Source: Clostridium sulfidigenes
Lineage (GTDB): Bacteria > Bacillota > Clostridia > Clostridiales > Clostridiaceae
Length of the DNA stretch: 64,000 nt
NCBI RefSeq assembly: GCF_000732635.1
Contig: NZ_JPMD01000022.1
Span: 1-64,000 of the forward strand
Direction of reading: 5' to 3'
Part shown: one piece after another, positions 38,411 through 46,164 of the stretch
Position numbering within the stretch: the stretch's first letter is position 1
Layout of the letters: every line of letters starts with the position of its first letter
Made by a program: the position numbers and the translations under genes
Notes under the pieces: generated by a model
The model's database searches: none
What the model was told of the DNA's origin: nothing
Seen by the model: the letters and a program-made list of their open reading frames with translations, nothing else

Positions 38411-39136
38411 CTATGATAAATTATTTTCGTCCTTTAACCAAGTTTTCCATTGAACTTCAAAATCATCAATAGAGCACTTTAATATATTAAAAATATCATC
38501 TACATCATAGTTTCTTATAATTTTATTTATTGTTTCCTTACCATGGGTTTCTTCTATATACTTGACTATAGTCCATGGCCATATCTTATATAGACTTTCA
38601 TTTTCTTGAATTTCATTTAATTTTGGTATCATGTCTTTCTTTATAGCTTCATTTATTACTTTTTTTACTTCACCCTCTTTCCATAATTCAGATAAGTACA
38701 TAGCTATTCCTTGTCCTATCCATGTAGATGAAACTTCTGAATTTAAAGATAGAAATTCATGAAATATATGAACTACCTGACTGTAAATTACTTTTTTAAG
38801 CTTATACTCATCATAAGTATAAGTAGATTCTTCTTCATATGCAAAAGGTGATAATATCAATAGATCATTTTTAGATGTAATAGCTACTTGACTTTTCTTA
38901 GATTCATTATTCCCCCTAAGTTTTAAAATCATTTTACTTATATAATTATATTCTCTTCTGTTCATAGCTATAATAGCCCTTATAGAAAATCCTTTATCTA
39001 TTAAATGAAAATAATTTTCTAATTCTTTATATGCATAAAGTATTCCCTCTTTAACTTCTACTACAAATCTCATATCATTTCCAATATAATAAACCGTTAT
39101 ATTTTCATTTTGTACATACCTATAACTTTCTAACAT
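38411..39136 (-). CDS. Uncharacterised protein, possibly peptidase MA-like with a broken zinc motif
   Basis: 241 residues, soluble. The layout, with a central helix VIYSQVVHIFHEFL followed later by WIGQGIAMYLSE, resembles the gluzincin peptidase MA family. There HExxH is followed by a downstream Glu in an EGxA-type motif. Here the HExxH pattern is not intact and EG is QG, so catalysis is unlikely. I chose ATG 39136 because GGGGGAG lies 7 bases upstream. The frame is open 12 codons further but without a good ribosome site. Function unknown. Confidence 0.6.
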   Translation of the reverse strand: MLESYRYVQNENITVYYIGNDMRFVVEVKEGILYAYKELENYFHLIDKGFSIRAIIAMNRREYNYISKMILKLRGNNESKKSQVAITSKNDLLILSPFAYEEESTYTYDEYKLKKVIYSQVVHIFHEFLSLNSEVSSTWIGQGIAMYLSELWKEGEVKKVINEAIKKDMIPKLNEIQENESLYKIWPWTIVKYIEETHGKETINKIIRNYDVDDIFNILKCSIDDFEVQWKTWLKDENNLS

Positions 39137-39337
39137 TAATCTACTCCCCCAAACTCCAGTAATATACCCCATTTTTTCTTATATATTCTATAAATACGTT
39201 ACTATTCCTTTTTATTTTTATAAAATATCTTTAATTAGTATATTATTAAATTTATTAACATTAAATTATACTTTAATTTTGTAAACTATCTTCTGATATG
39301 CTTATAATTCTTTTAAAATATTTTATAATATAAAATA

Positions 39338-39384
39338 AAAAACATCACATTAAATAAACTAAGATTTATTTAATGTGATGTTTA
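39338..39384. terminator. Strong hairpin terminator
   Basis: Stem AAACATCACATTAAATAAA / TTTATTTAATGTGATGTTT, perfect over 19 bp, after the butanol dehydrogenase gene on the minus strand. Confidence 0.85.
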
Positions 39385-39416
39385 CTTTAAGTTAATAATA
39401 TTGTATTCTTATAAGC

Positions 39417-40580
39417 TTATTCATAAGCAATTTCTAATATATTATAGATATCATCTCTTTTTAAAGGTTTAAGTGTTCCAAGAGGTGCAAGGATTGCAGC
39501 ATTATCAGCTATAAAATCTAATTCTTCTCTCTTAACTCCCACTTCTTTTAAAGTTATAGGTGCTCCTATCTCCTTATAGAAATCTCTCAGCGCCTCAATA
39601 CCTTTTAGGGCCTTTTCTTCGTCACTACCTTCATTTATAGTAAATACATGACATGCAAATTTCGCAAATTTCTTAACATCTTCTTTATAAACATATTTCA
39701 TCCATGCTGGCATTATAATAGCAAGACCTGAACCATGGGCAATATCATTAAGTACTGAAAGAGAATGTTCTATAGAATGAGATGCCCAGTCACCTTTCCT
39801 CCCCACTCCATTCAATCCATTCAAAGCTAAAGTTGCTGCAAAAGCAAGTTCACTTCTTGATTTATAATTGTTGCTATCTTTTAATAATTCTCTAGTATGT
39901 GTAATTACAGTTCTTATAATACCTTCTGAAAGTTCATCAAGCATATCAGTACTTTCTGTTCCACCATAATAAGCTTCAAATACGTGACTTATAGCATCTA
40001 TTGCTCCATTAGCCGTTTGATTGGATGGAAGAGATCTTTGAACTGAAGGATCTAAAATAGATACTTTAGGATATAATAAAGGTGAACCAAAGCTCCACTT
40101 TTTACCTTCATCTTCATTAGTTACTACACCACCTGAATTCATCTCAGATCCTGTTGCTGATAGAGTCAATATAGTAAATAGAGATAGTGCTTTTTTAACA
40201 CTTCCTTTACCTTCAAATAGCTCCCATACATTGCCCTCATAGCATACTCCCGCAGCTATAGCTTTAGACGAATCTATTACACTTCCTCCACCCACAGCTA
40301 AAACTCCATCTACCTCATTTTCTTTAGCTAACTTTATGCCTTCTTGAACCTTTGATAATACTGGATTAGGCTTAACTCCTGATAATTTAATATAATCTAT
40401 GTTATTATTCTCTAAAGATTCTACAACAGTATCATAAACTCCATTTTTCATTATGGAGCCTTTTCCATATACTATTAATACCTTTCTAATTCCACTCTTA
40501 ACTAAATGTTCTCCTATAGTTTCTATTGTACTTTCTCCAAATACTAATTTAGTTGGATTATAAAGTGTAAAGTTTAACAT
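39417..40580 (-). CDS. Iron-containing alcohol dehydrogenase (butanol dehydrogenase type)
   Basis: 387 residues of the group III, iron-dependent BdhA/YqhD-like family. The NAD(P) region has DGVLAVGGGSVIDSSKAIA. The metal site includes NGAIDAISHVFEAYYG, and later HGSGLAIIMPAWM. It reduces aldehydes such as butyraldehyde to alcohols with NAD(P)H in the cytoplasm. I chose ATG 40580 because AGAGGAGG stands just upstream. The frame runs 33 codons further back, overlapping the upstream M42 gene. Probably co-transcribed with that gene. Confidence 0.9.
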   Translation of the reverse strand: MLNFTLYNPTKLVFGESTIETIGEHLVKSGIRKVLIVYGKGSIMKNGVYDTVVESLENNNIDYIKLSGVKPNPVLSKVQEGIKLAKENEVDGVLAVGGGSVIDSSKAIAAGVCYEGNVWELFEGKGSVKKALSLFTILTLSATGSEMNSGGVVTNEDEGKKWSFGSPLLYPKVSILDPSVQRSLPSNQTANGAIDAISHVFEAYYGGTESTDMLDELSEGIIRTVITHTRELLKDSNNYKSRSELAFAATLALNGLNGVGRKGDWASHSIEHSLSVLNDIAHGSGLAIIMPAWMKYVYKEDVKKFAKFACHVFTINEGSDEEKALKGIEALRDFYKEIGAPITLKEVGVKREELDFIADNAAILAPLGTLKPLKRDDIYNILEIAYE

Positions 40581-40665
40581 ATTCTTTCCTCCTCTTAAAC
40601 TTATATTACTTGTAACAAACATCTTTTTATTTAATTCTATCTTAAATTTAACTTTATATTTAATT

Positions 40666-41670
40666 CTATTCTTCGTCAAAGTTAAATTCTCTATTTACAT
40701 AATTCACCAAAAGATCTATGGATGCATTTGTATCATCCATACTTAGTAACGCATTAGGTCCATGTACATATCTAGTTGCTACTGATATACCTGTGGCCCT
40801 AACTCCAAAGTTGGATTTATTGATAGCTCCTGCATCTGTACCACCACCATCAATAACATCCAATTGATATTTAATGTTATTTTCCTTAGCGCAATTGACC
40901 ATCTCTTCTACTAAATATTCATTGCATATAACTGAACCATCTGAAACCTTAATCGCAGTTCCTTCCCCAACTTTATTGCTACCTTCTGGGCAATTAGGAA
41001 AATCATGCGCAGTTGTAACATCTAGAGCTATTCCTAAGTCTGGATTAATTCTATTAGCTGCAACAGTAGCTCCTCTAAGACCAACTTCTTCTTGTGTTGA
41101 AAATACAAAGTATAAATCATTATACGGCTTATTGATTTTCTTTAAAGCTTCCACTAATATATAGCATCCAATTCTATCATCTAGCGCTTTACCTGTTATA
41201 TTGTTTTCCTTAAGTTCTGCATAATCTCCAACATATGCTGCTACATCTCCAACTTTAAGATATTTTTCTGCTTCTTCCTTACTACTAGCTCCAATATCGA
41301 TATACAATTTTTTAGTATCTGTGGTTAATTCTTTTTCCTTAATTGTGCTAGCTACTAGTCCAATTATTCCATTTCTAAACTTAACTCTATTCATAGATGT
41401 ACCAATAACCGGGATTCCACCTAATGCTCTAACTCTAATATTCCCCTTATCTTCTATTTTTACAACTTGAAATCCTATCTCATCCATGTGAGCAGAGGCC
41501 ATAATTTTCTTCTTATTTTCTCCAACTCCTGATTTATAAACTATTAAATTTCCAAGGGCGTCTACAGTAATTTCATCTGCTAACTCCTTAATCTCTTCTC
41601 TTATTACGCTTCTTATGTCTTTTTCATATCCACTAACACCAAAGGCACTGATTAATTTTTCTAATAACAT
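40666..41670 (-). CDS. M42 family metallopeptidase (glutamyl aminopeptidase type)
   Basis: 334 residues. Zinc ligands appear in ASAHMDEIGFQV (His), KALDDRIGCY (Asp) and STQEEVGLRGA (Glu-Glu), and the C-terminal IDGGGTDAGAI and RYVHGPNA (last His). M42 enzymes form large tetrahedral cytosolic aminopeptidase complexes and digest peptides. ATG 41670 has AAGGAGGA upstream. 85 bases separate it from the butanol dehydrogenase start. Confidence 0.92.
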   Translation of the reverse strand: MLLEKLISAFGVSGYEKDIRSVIREEIKELADEITVDALGNLIVYKSGVGENKKKIMASAHMDEIGFQVVKIEDKGNIRVRALGGIPVIGTSMNRVKFRNGIIGLVASTIKEKELTTDTKKLYIDIGASSKEEAEKYLKVGDVAAYVGDYAELKENNITGKALDDRIGCYILVEALKKINKPYNDLYFVFSTQEEVGLRGATVAANRINPDLGIALDVTTAHDFPNCPEGSNKVGEGTAIKVSDGSVICNEYLVEEMVNCAKENNIKYQLDVIDGGGTDAGAINKSNFGVRATGISVATRYVHGPNALLSMDDTNASIDLLVNYVNREFNFDEE

Positions 41671-41796
41671 AATATTTCCTCCTTATATATGTAAATTTAT
41701 TCTATATTTATTATGTTATCATAATATTCTATGAAATTCCATAATAATTTCGTATATCGAAATTTTAATTTCCATAAAATTTTATACTTTTAAATA

Positions 41797-41825
41797 TTGA
41801 TTTTATTTTTAAACATTGATATACT
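41797..41825 (+). promoter_or_regulatory. Promoter of the fluoride-riboswitch transcript
   Basis: -35 TTGATT (41797-41802), 17 bp spacer, -10 TATACT (41820-41825). Transcription would start about 8 bases later, right at the riboswitch 5' end. Confidence 0.65.
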
Positions 41826-41837
41826 CAAAATATAATT

Positions 41838-41917
41838 TATGGTGATGGAGTTCACCTTAATCGCAATTGCTAATGACTCCTACAGACAACGCTATGAGTA
41901 CGTCTGTAGGAGATTTT
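41838..41917 (+). ncRNA. Fluoride riboswitch (crcB motif)
   Basis: The core GGTGATGGAGTTCACC followed by GCTAATGACTCCTAC matches the crcB/fluoride aptamer consensus. The last part, CTCCTACAGAC, pairs perfectly with GTCTGTAGGAG (41902-41912) to make a terminator followed by ATTTTTAT. The 3' arm of that terminator also contains GGAG, the ribosome site of the small ORF at 41919. Fluoride binding should therefore both prevent termination and free the ribosome site. The identity of the aptamer is strong; the switching detail is inferred from pairing. Confidence 0.93.
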
Positions 41918-41918
41918 T

Positions 41919-42011
41919 ATGTGTAAAATAATCAAATTACTACAAAACAAAATTTTTCTATATTTTGTGTTAATAATTTATGGTCTTATTCTTGGCATTG
42001 TAAAACTTTAA
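41919..42011 (+). CDS. 30-residue predicted membrane peptide in the fluoride regulon
   Basis: An ORF of 30 codons: basic start MCKIIKLLQNK, then one hydrophobic segment FLYFVLIIYGLILGIV and a lysine near the end, giving a single short transmembrane helix. The ribosome site GGAG (41909-41912) is 6 bases before ATG and is buried in the riboswitch terminator stem. The next gene, the antiporter, starts 20 bases after the stop. It may be a small subunit or regulator of the antiporter, a leader peptide, or chance. I know of no described counterpart. Confidence 0.55.
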   Translation: MCKIIKLLQNKIFLYFVLIIYGLILGIVKL

Positions 42012-42031
42012 TTTAAAAGGAGGGCTATTTT

Positions 42032-43216
42032 ATGGCTACAAGTATAGCAATTATTATATTACTTGCTATTGTCTCTAACTTTATATTTGAAAAAATTAAA
42101 CTTCCTGGACTTTTAGGTATGTTAATTTTAGGAATCACTATAGGTCCCTATGGATTTAATTTGATTCATGGAGATTTACTAAATATCTCTTCTGATTTGC
42201 GTAAAATAGCACTTATTGTTATCTTATTAAGAGCTGGTATGGGTATAAAAATATCCGATTTAAAGAAAATTGGAAAACCTGCAATAAAAATGAGTTGTAT
42301 ACCTGGAATATTAGAAGGTTTTTTTATAGCCTTTATTTCTACTAAATTACTAGGATTCACCTTTATCCAGGGAGGAATCCTTGGATTTATAATTGCTGCC
42401 GTATCTCCTGCTGTAGTTGTACCTCAAATGATTAACCTTATAGATAATAAAATTGGTACTAATAAGAGCATCCCTACTTTAATATTAGCTGGTGCTTCTA
42501 TTGATGATGTATTTGCAATTACAATATTAACTAGCTTTCTTGCCTTATATTCTGGTAAGAACATTAATATCGCTTCTCAACTTTTACAAATACCACTTTC
42601 CATAATATTAGGAATAGTACTAGGATTAATATTAGGCTTTGTAATTATATATTTATTTAAAAAATGTAGTATTAATGATGTAAAAAAGATACTAATTATG
42701 CTAGCTATTTCTATACTTTTAACTACCTTAGAAACTATCTTTAAAGATAAATTATTAATTGCAAGCCTTTTAGGTGTTATGACTATTGGCTTTGTTCTTA
42801 CTGAGAAACTTCCTAATGTTGCTACTCCCCTTTCTCAAGGACTTAATAAATTATGGATATTTGCAGAAATTCTACTCTTTGTTTTAGTGGGCGCTCAAGT
42901 AAATATATCTGTAGCATTCACCTCAGGCGCAATAGGTATAATAATTATTTTTATAGGACTAGTAGGTAGAAGTATTGGAGTTATAATTTCACTTATAGGT
43001 ACTAATTTAAACGTAAAGGAAAGGATTTTCTGTGTCATCTCCTATATACCTAAAGCTACAGTTCAAGCCGCCATGGGGGCCTTGCCTCTATCTCTAGGTG
43101 TTGTATCTGGAGATTTGATTCTAGCAATATCTGTATTATCCATTTTAGTAACTGCACCTTTAGGTGCTATTGGAATAAAGGTTTCAAGTAAATCCTTATT
43201 ACACGTTGAGAACTAA
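42032..43216 (+). CDS. CPA-family cation/proton antiporter homologue, probable fluoride exporter (CPA-F)
   Basis: 394 residues with about 12 membrane segments. It has the CPA pattern FEKIKLPGLLGMLILGITIGP at the start and an unwound TM4-like LRAGMGIKISDLKK. The core TM5 aspartate is in LAGASIDDVFAITIL (Asp pair). Antiporters of this subgroup placed behind fluoride riboswitches (CPA-F) export fluoride. Control by the riboswitch here makes that the best reading, against ordinary Na+/H+ exchange. ATG 42032 has AAAAGGAGGG upstream. Confidence 0.85.
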   Translation: MATSIAIIILLAIVSNFIFEKIKLPGLLGMLILGITIGPYGFNLIHGDLLNISSDLRKIALIVILLRAGMGIKISDLKKIGKPAIKMSCIPGILEGFFIAFISTKLLGFTFIQGGILGFIIAAVSPAVVVPQMINLIDNKIGTNKSIPTLILAGASIDDVFAITILTSFLALYSGKNINIASQLLQIPLSIILGIVLGLILGFVIIYLFKKCSINDVKKILIMLAISILLTTLETIFKDKLLIASLLGVMTIGFVLTEKLPNVATPLSQGLNKLWIFAEILLFVLVGAQVNISVAFTSGAIGIIIIFIGLVGRSIGVIISLIGTNLNVKERIFCVISYIPKATVQAAMGALPLSLGVVSGDLILAISVLSILVTAPLGAIGIKVSSKSLLHVEN

Positions 43217-43232
43217 AAATGTAATAATACAT

Positions 43233-43275
43233 AATATAGGACTATTTCTTTCAAAATAAATAGTCCTATATTTTA
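43233..43275 (+). terminator. Terminator after the antiporter gene
   Basis: Stem AATATAGGACTATTT / AAATAGTCCTATATT followed by a T-tract. Confidence 0.85.
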
Positions 43276-43357
43276 TCAAATGAAATGATTTAAAAAAATT
43301 CACCTTTTACTGTTGACTTATATTAAACAAAGTAATACAATTATTTAGTGGAAAATT

Positions 43358-43558
43358 TTATATACCTCGGTAGGTGAGGTTACTACAAGGATACGGGTTG
43401 CTACCGTAAAAGAGTGGAAACATTCTTAACTGGTTAGCAGATTTTGCCGAACAAAGAAGGCTTAATCTAACGCAATTTCATTGCCTTGCAGAGCTAAAAC
43501 TTGAACGAGACATACTATTATTAGTATTTGCCTGCGTTTTAGTTTACGGAGGTTTTTT
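43358..43558 (+). ncRNA. M-box (ykoK) magnesium riboswitch
   Basis: Conserved pieces of the M-box appear in order: CTCGGTAGGTGAGG, then GGATACGGGTTGCTACCG, a GGTTAGCAG / GCCGAACAAAG region, and TTGCCTTGCAGAGCTAAAAC ending in GAACGAG, which pairs with the first CTCG. After it, CCTGCGT / ACGGAGG plus seven T residues forms the terminator (about 43530-43558). GCTAAAAC can instead pair with GTTTTAGT as an antiterminator. Magnesium should favour termination. The next full-size gene is mgtE. Confidence 0.92.
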
Positions 43559-43589
43559 TATTTTATAAATTTTAGGAGGTGTAAGAAGC

Positions 43590-43697
43590 ATGGACGATGG
43601 TAGTAGTAATATTGACGATGAAGATTTAATAAGTTTATTGTTTAATCCAAAAATAAAACGCTATGTAACTTCTTACCCTCTTTATGGCATAATTTAA
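43590..43697 (+). CDS. 35-residue acidic ORF between the M-box and mgtE
   Basis: An ORF of 35 codons, with TTAGGAGGT 10 bases before ATG 43590. The N terminus is strongly acidic (MDDGSSNIDDEDL), followed by LISLLFNPKIKRYVTSYPLY. A second hairpin terminator follows at 43784, before mgtE. The acidic start could bind Mg2+, and the position recalls leader peptides that tune magnesium transporter genes in enterobacteria (mgtL, mgtP). That comparison is by position only. It could also be a free small protein under M-box control. Confidence 0.5.
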   Translation: MDDGSSNIDDEDLISLLFNPKIKRYVTSYPLYGII

Positions 43698-43783
43698 TTT
43701 TACTTTAACTTTTTCAAAGTTAAATCTATCATTAAGAATTTTATGTCCATAAACAGATAGAAATATTACATAGTTATTTATCA

Positions 43784-43814
43784 AGGCATTAAACATGAGG
43801 TTTAATGCTTTTTT
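43784..43814 (+). terminator. Second terminator in the mgtE leader
   Basis: Stem GCATTAAA / TTTAATGC followed by TTTTTT, after the 35-codon ORF and about 110 bases before mgtE. A weak promoter (TAGTCA-17-CATAAT, about 43868-43896) may restart transcription. A further perfect inverted repeat TTTAACTTT / AAAGTTAAA lies at about 43703-43723. Confidence 0.75.
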
Positions 43815-43924
43815 ATGTCTTCATTGTTTTTTACCCACTACAACCTAGAAATTATAATTTTTCAATTTTAGTCAATACTTATTTTGAACGTTCATAATGT
43901 ATTGAATTAATAGGAGGGGTAACA

Positions 43925-44641
43925 ATGGAAAACACAATAAAACTAATCAATGAAAAAAAATTCATTGATGCAAGAAAAACTCTTGAAAAAAAGAATGTAG
44001 TAGATATAGCTACTTTATTAGGTGAAATGGATAAAGAATCTGTAGTTAAAATTTTTAGAGTACTTCCTAAAGACAAAGCTGCACATGTATTTTCTTATCT
44101 AGACCACGAGGAAAGACTATTTATAATTGACTCTATTACCGATAGTGAAATTTCAAATATTATAGATGATTTATTCATTGATGATACTATAGACTTTCTA
44201 GAAGAACTACCTGCTAATGTGGTTAAAAAAGTTTTAAAAAATACAGATGAAAATACTCGTAAGATTATAAATCAATTCTTAAAATATCCTGAAAGTTCAG
44301 CTGGAAGTATAATGACTATAGAATTTGCTGATTTAAAAAAGCATATGTCTGTAAATGAAGCTATTGCTCATATAAAGAAAACAGGCATAGATAAGGAAAC
44401 TATTCACACTTGCTATGTTTTAGGCGATAACAGAGAGCTAGAAGGTATTGTTTCTTTAAGAAAACTTATTTTAAGTGATGAAAATATGCTAATAGAAGAT
44501 TTAATGAAAACTGAATTTATACATGTTAATACTTTAGATGATCAAGAGAATGTGGCTCAACTATTTAAAAAGTATGACTTGTTATCTATCCCAGTTACTG
44601 ATAACGAAAAAAAAATTAGTTGGAATAATCACCATAGATGA
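43925..44641 (+). CDS. mgtE: Magnesium transporter MgtE, N-terminal part (frameshifted)
   Basis: Cytoplasmic regulatory half of MgtE: helical N-domain (about 1-130) with EELPANVVKKVL, then the first CBS domain and most of the second (AGSIMTIEFADL, VTDNEKK). These domains sense cytosolic Mg2+ and close the channel. The frame is lost in a run of nine A residues (44606-44614). With eight A the protein continues KLVGIITIDDIVDII. ATG 43925 has TAGGAGGGG upstream. M-box control upstream fits the role. Confidence 0.9.
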   Translation: MENTIKLINEKKFIDARKTLEKKNVVDIATLLGEMDKESVVKIFRVLPKDKAAHVFSYLDHEERLFIIDSITDSEISNIIDDLFIDDTIDFLEELPANVVKKVLKNTDENTRKIINQFLKYPESSAGSIMTIEFADLKKHMSVNEAIAHIKKTGIDKETIHTCYVLGDNRELEGIVSLRKLILSDENMLIEDLMKTEFIHVNTLDDQENVAQLFKKYDLLSIPVTDNEKKISWNNHHR

Positions 44642-45263
44642 TATAGTAGATATTATAGACCAAGAAAACACAGAAGACTTCCAAAAAATGGCCGCTATGG
44701 AGCCAAATGAAGAAGAATACTTAAAGACCAGTGTTTGGACTCTTTCTAAGCATAGAATAGTTTGGCTTCTTGTATTAATGATTTCAGCAACTTTTACAGG
44801 AAACATTATAAGAAGATTCGAAGATGTCCTATCCTCAGTAGTTATTCTTGCTTCATTCATTCCAATGTTAATGGATACAGGTGGCAATGCCGGATCTCAA
44901 TCTTCAACTCTTATCATAAGAGGTCTTGCTTTAGGAGATATAAAATTATCTGATGGATTTAAAGTTATATTTAAAGAACTCAGGGTTAGCATCATTACAG
45001 GTTCCATTCTTGCCGTAGTAAATTTTATAAGAATATATTACTTTGAAAAAATTAACTTTTTAATTTCTTTCACTGTATGTATAAGCTTATTCTGTACTGT
45101 TGTTGTAGCCAAAGTAGTCGGTGGTATACTACCCATCTTAGCAAAAAAATTAAAATTAGATCCTGCTATTATGGCAAGCCCATTAATCACAACTATAGTA
45201 GATGCGGTTGCTCTAACTCTATACTTTACATTATCCGTAAATCTACTACACCTAGCAGTTTAA
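44538..45263 (+). CDS. mgtE: Magnesium transporter MgtE, C-terminal part
   Basis: End of the second CBS domain (LVGIITIDDIVDIIDQEN) and the five-helix membrane pore, including the conserved DTGGNAGSQSSTLIIRGLAL and the Mg2+-binding pore aspartate in ASPLITTIVDAVAL. The listed ATG lies upstream of the true joining point and its first residues are out-of-frame noise. Homologous sequence starts at about 44615. Joined with the N part the protein is about 448 residues, normal for MgtE. Confidence 0.88.
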   Translation: MIKRMWLNYLKSMTCYLSQLLITKKKLVGIITIDDIVDIIDQENTEDFQKMAAMEPNEEEYLKTSVWTLSKHRIVWLLVLMISATFTGNIIRRFEDVLSSVVILASFIPMLMDTGGNAGSQSSTLIIRGLALGDIKLSDGFKVIFKELRVSIITGSILAVVNFIRIYYFEKINFLISFTVCISLFCTVVVAKVVGGILPILAKKLKLDPAIMASPLITTIVDAVALTLYFTLSVNLLHLAV

Positions 45264-45281
45264 TTTATATTTTAATATAAT

Positions 45282-45338
45282 AAAGGACTATTCTAAGGCA
45301 ATCTATCATCTTTTAATTGCCTTAGAATAGTCCTTTAA
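45282..45338 (+). terminator. Terminator of mgtE
   Basis: Perfect 21-bp inverted repeat with arms at 45282-45302 and 45316-45336, followed by a short T-tract. Confidence 0.82.
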
Positions 45339-45344
45339 CTAAAA

Positions 45345-45376
45345 AAAGAACTACAAGACCTTAGTCTGTAGTTCTA
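45345..45376 (-). terminator. Terminator of zinc-ribbon gene A
   Basis: Stem AGAACTAC / GTAGTTCT followed on the minus strand by TTTTTTT, just after the gene. Confidence 0.8.
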
Positions 45377-45390
45377 TAGAAAATAGATTA

Positions 45391-45546
45391 TTATCTTCTA
45401 TTTCTTTCTGCTTTTCTTGCTCTTCTGCAATCTGGGCATCTTACTGGCTCATTTTCGAATCCTTTTTCAGCGTAGAAAGCTTGCTCTCCCTCTGTAAATA
45501 TAAATTCTTTACCACAGTCTTTGCATAATATTGTTTTATCTGCCAT
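45391..45546 (-). CDS. Small zinc-ribbon protein, copy A
   Basis: 51 residues with two CxxC pairs (LCKDCGKEF and RCPDCRRAR) that can hold one zinc, and a basic end RKAERNRR. It matches the short zinc-ribbon family common in clostridia (zf-trcl type), of unknown function, plausibly nucleic-acid or ribosome related. Two further copies lie at 45851 and 47805. ATG 45546 has TGGAGGAAT upstream within a structured leader. A likely promoter is TTGAAA (45668-45673), 17 bp, TAAACT (45645-45650). Confidence 0.88.
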   Translation of the reverse strand: MADKTILCKDCGKEFIFTEGEQAFYAEKGFENEPVRCPDCRRARKAERNRR

Positions 45547-45551
45547 TTTAA

Positions 45552-45630
45552 TTCCTCCATTTTTAAAGATTTACATTCAATTAACCAATTCCCTAAAAAC
45601 GGAGAAAGTTATAATAGATGTGAATCTTTT
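45552..45630 (-). promoter_or_regulatory. Structured 5' leader of zinc-ribbon gene A
   Basis: On the minus strand the leader starts AAAGATTCACA, which pairs with TGTAAATCTTT next to the ribosome site. Inside is a hairpin TTCTC ... GGGAA. A CTCC in the hairpin could also pair with the GGAG of the ribosome site. The same layout occurs at the two other copies with base changes that keep the pairing. Confidence 0.55.
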
Positions 45631-45799
45631 TATTTTATGGTTTCAGTTTATCACTTTGCTAGTTAAATTTCAAGTATTTTTTGAATACTTATATCCATTT
45701 TTATACCAATTATAGGATTATTTTATTTTTAAATAACTCATATACTATATATAAAATCAATCCTTATATTTTAATAAATTATTATAATTTTATATAAAA

Positions 45800-45832
45800 A
45801 TAAAGCTATAAGATTAATTCTTATAGCTTCTA
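45800..45832 (-). terminator. Terminator of zinc-ribbon gene B
   Basis: Stem AAGCTATAAGA / TCTTATAGCTT followed on the minus strand by TATTTTTAT. Nearly identical to the terminator of copy C. Confidence 0.8.
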
Positions 45833-45850
45833 TTGAAATATTAAATATTA

Positions 45851-46006
45851 CTATCTTCTATTTCTTTCTGATTTTCTTGCTCTTCTGCAATCAGCACATC
45901 TTACTGGGTCATTTTCGAATCCTTTTTCAGCGTAGAAAGCTTGCTCTCCTTCTGTGAATATGAATTCATTTCCGCAATCTTTACATGTTAATGTTCTATC
46001 TGCCAT
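45851..46006 (-). CDS. Small zinc-ribbon protein, copy B
   Basis: 51 residues, about 85 percent identical by eye to copies A and C: MADRTLTCKDCGNEFIFTEG, then RCADCRRARKSERNRR. Two CxxC pairs are intact. Stop is TAG where the other copies use TAA. ATG 46006 has TGGAGGAAT upstream. A likely promoter is TTGAAT (46145-46150), 17 bp, TATACT (46122-46127), which leaves a leader of about 110 bases. It lies between copy A and the RNA helicase gene, all on the minus strand. Confidence 0.88.
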   Translation of the reverse strand: MADRTLTCKDCGNEFIFTEGEQAFYAEKGFENDPVRCADCRRARKSERNRR

Positions 46007-46011
46007 TTTTC

Positions 46012-46091
46012 ATTCCTCCATTTTTAAAGATTTACTTTTAACTAACTGATTCTCTAAAACTGGAGAAAAGTGTTATTAATCTTAAATCTTT
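46012..46091 (-). promoter_or_regulatory. Structured 5' leader of zinc-ribbon gene B
   Basis: Outer stem AAAGATTTA / TAAATCTTT, inner hairpin TTCTC / GAGAA with loop CAGTTTTA, then TGGAGGAAT and the start codon. Same architecture as copies A and C. Confidence 0.55.
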
Positions 46092-46164
46092 ATAATATAT
46101 TTTTGTATTTACTACTCTTTTAGTATATCATGGCGATAATAATAATTCAATATATATTTTAATT

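Noticed and set aside
37873-44614. Programmed ribosomal frameshifting in DUF368 or mgtE
   Set aside because: No stimulatory hairpin or internal Shine-Dalgarno site was seen at either A9 tract, and neither family is known to use frameshifting; an extra base explains all four cases the same way.
44762-45280. Two short plus-strand ORFs overlapping mgtE
   Set aside because: They lie in other frames of the MgtE membrane domain and have Ser/Tyr/Cys-rich noise composition without ribosome sites.
45521-45715. Plus-strand ORF of 64 codons over zinc-ribbon leader A
   Set aside because: It is antisense to the leader and gene start of copy A, with no ribosome site; the leader's conservation in three copies explains the sequence better.
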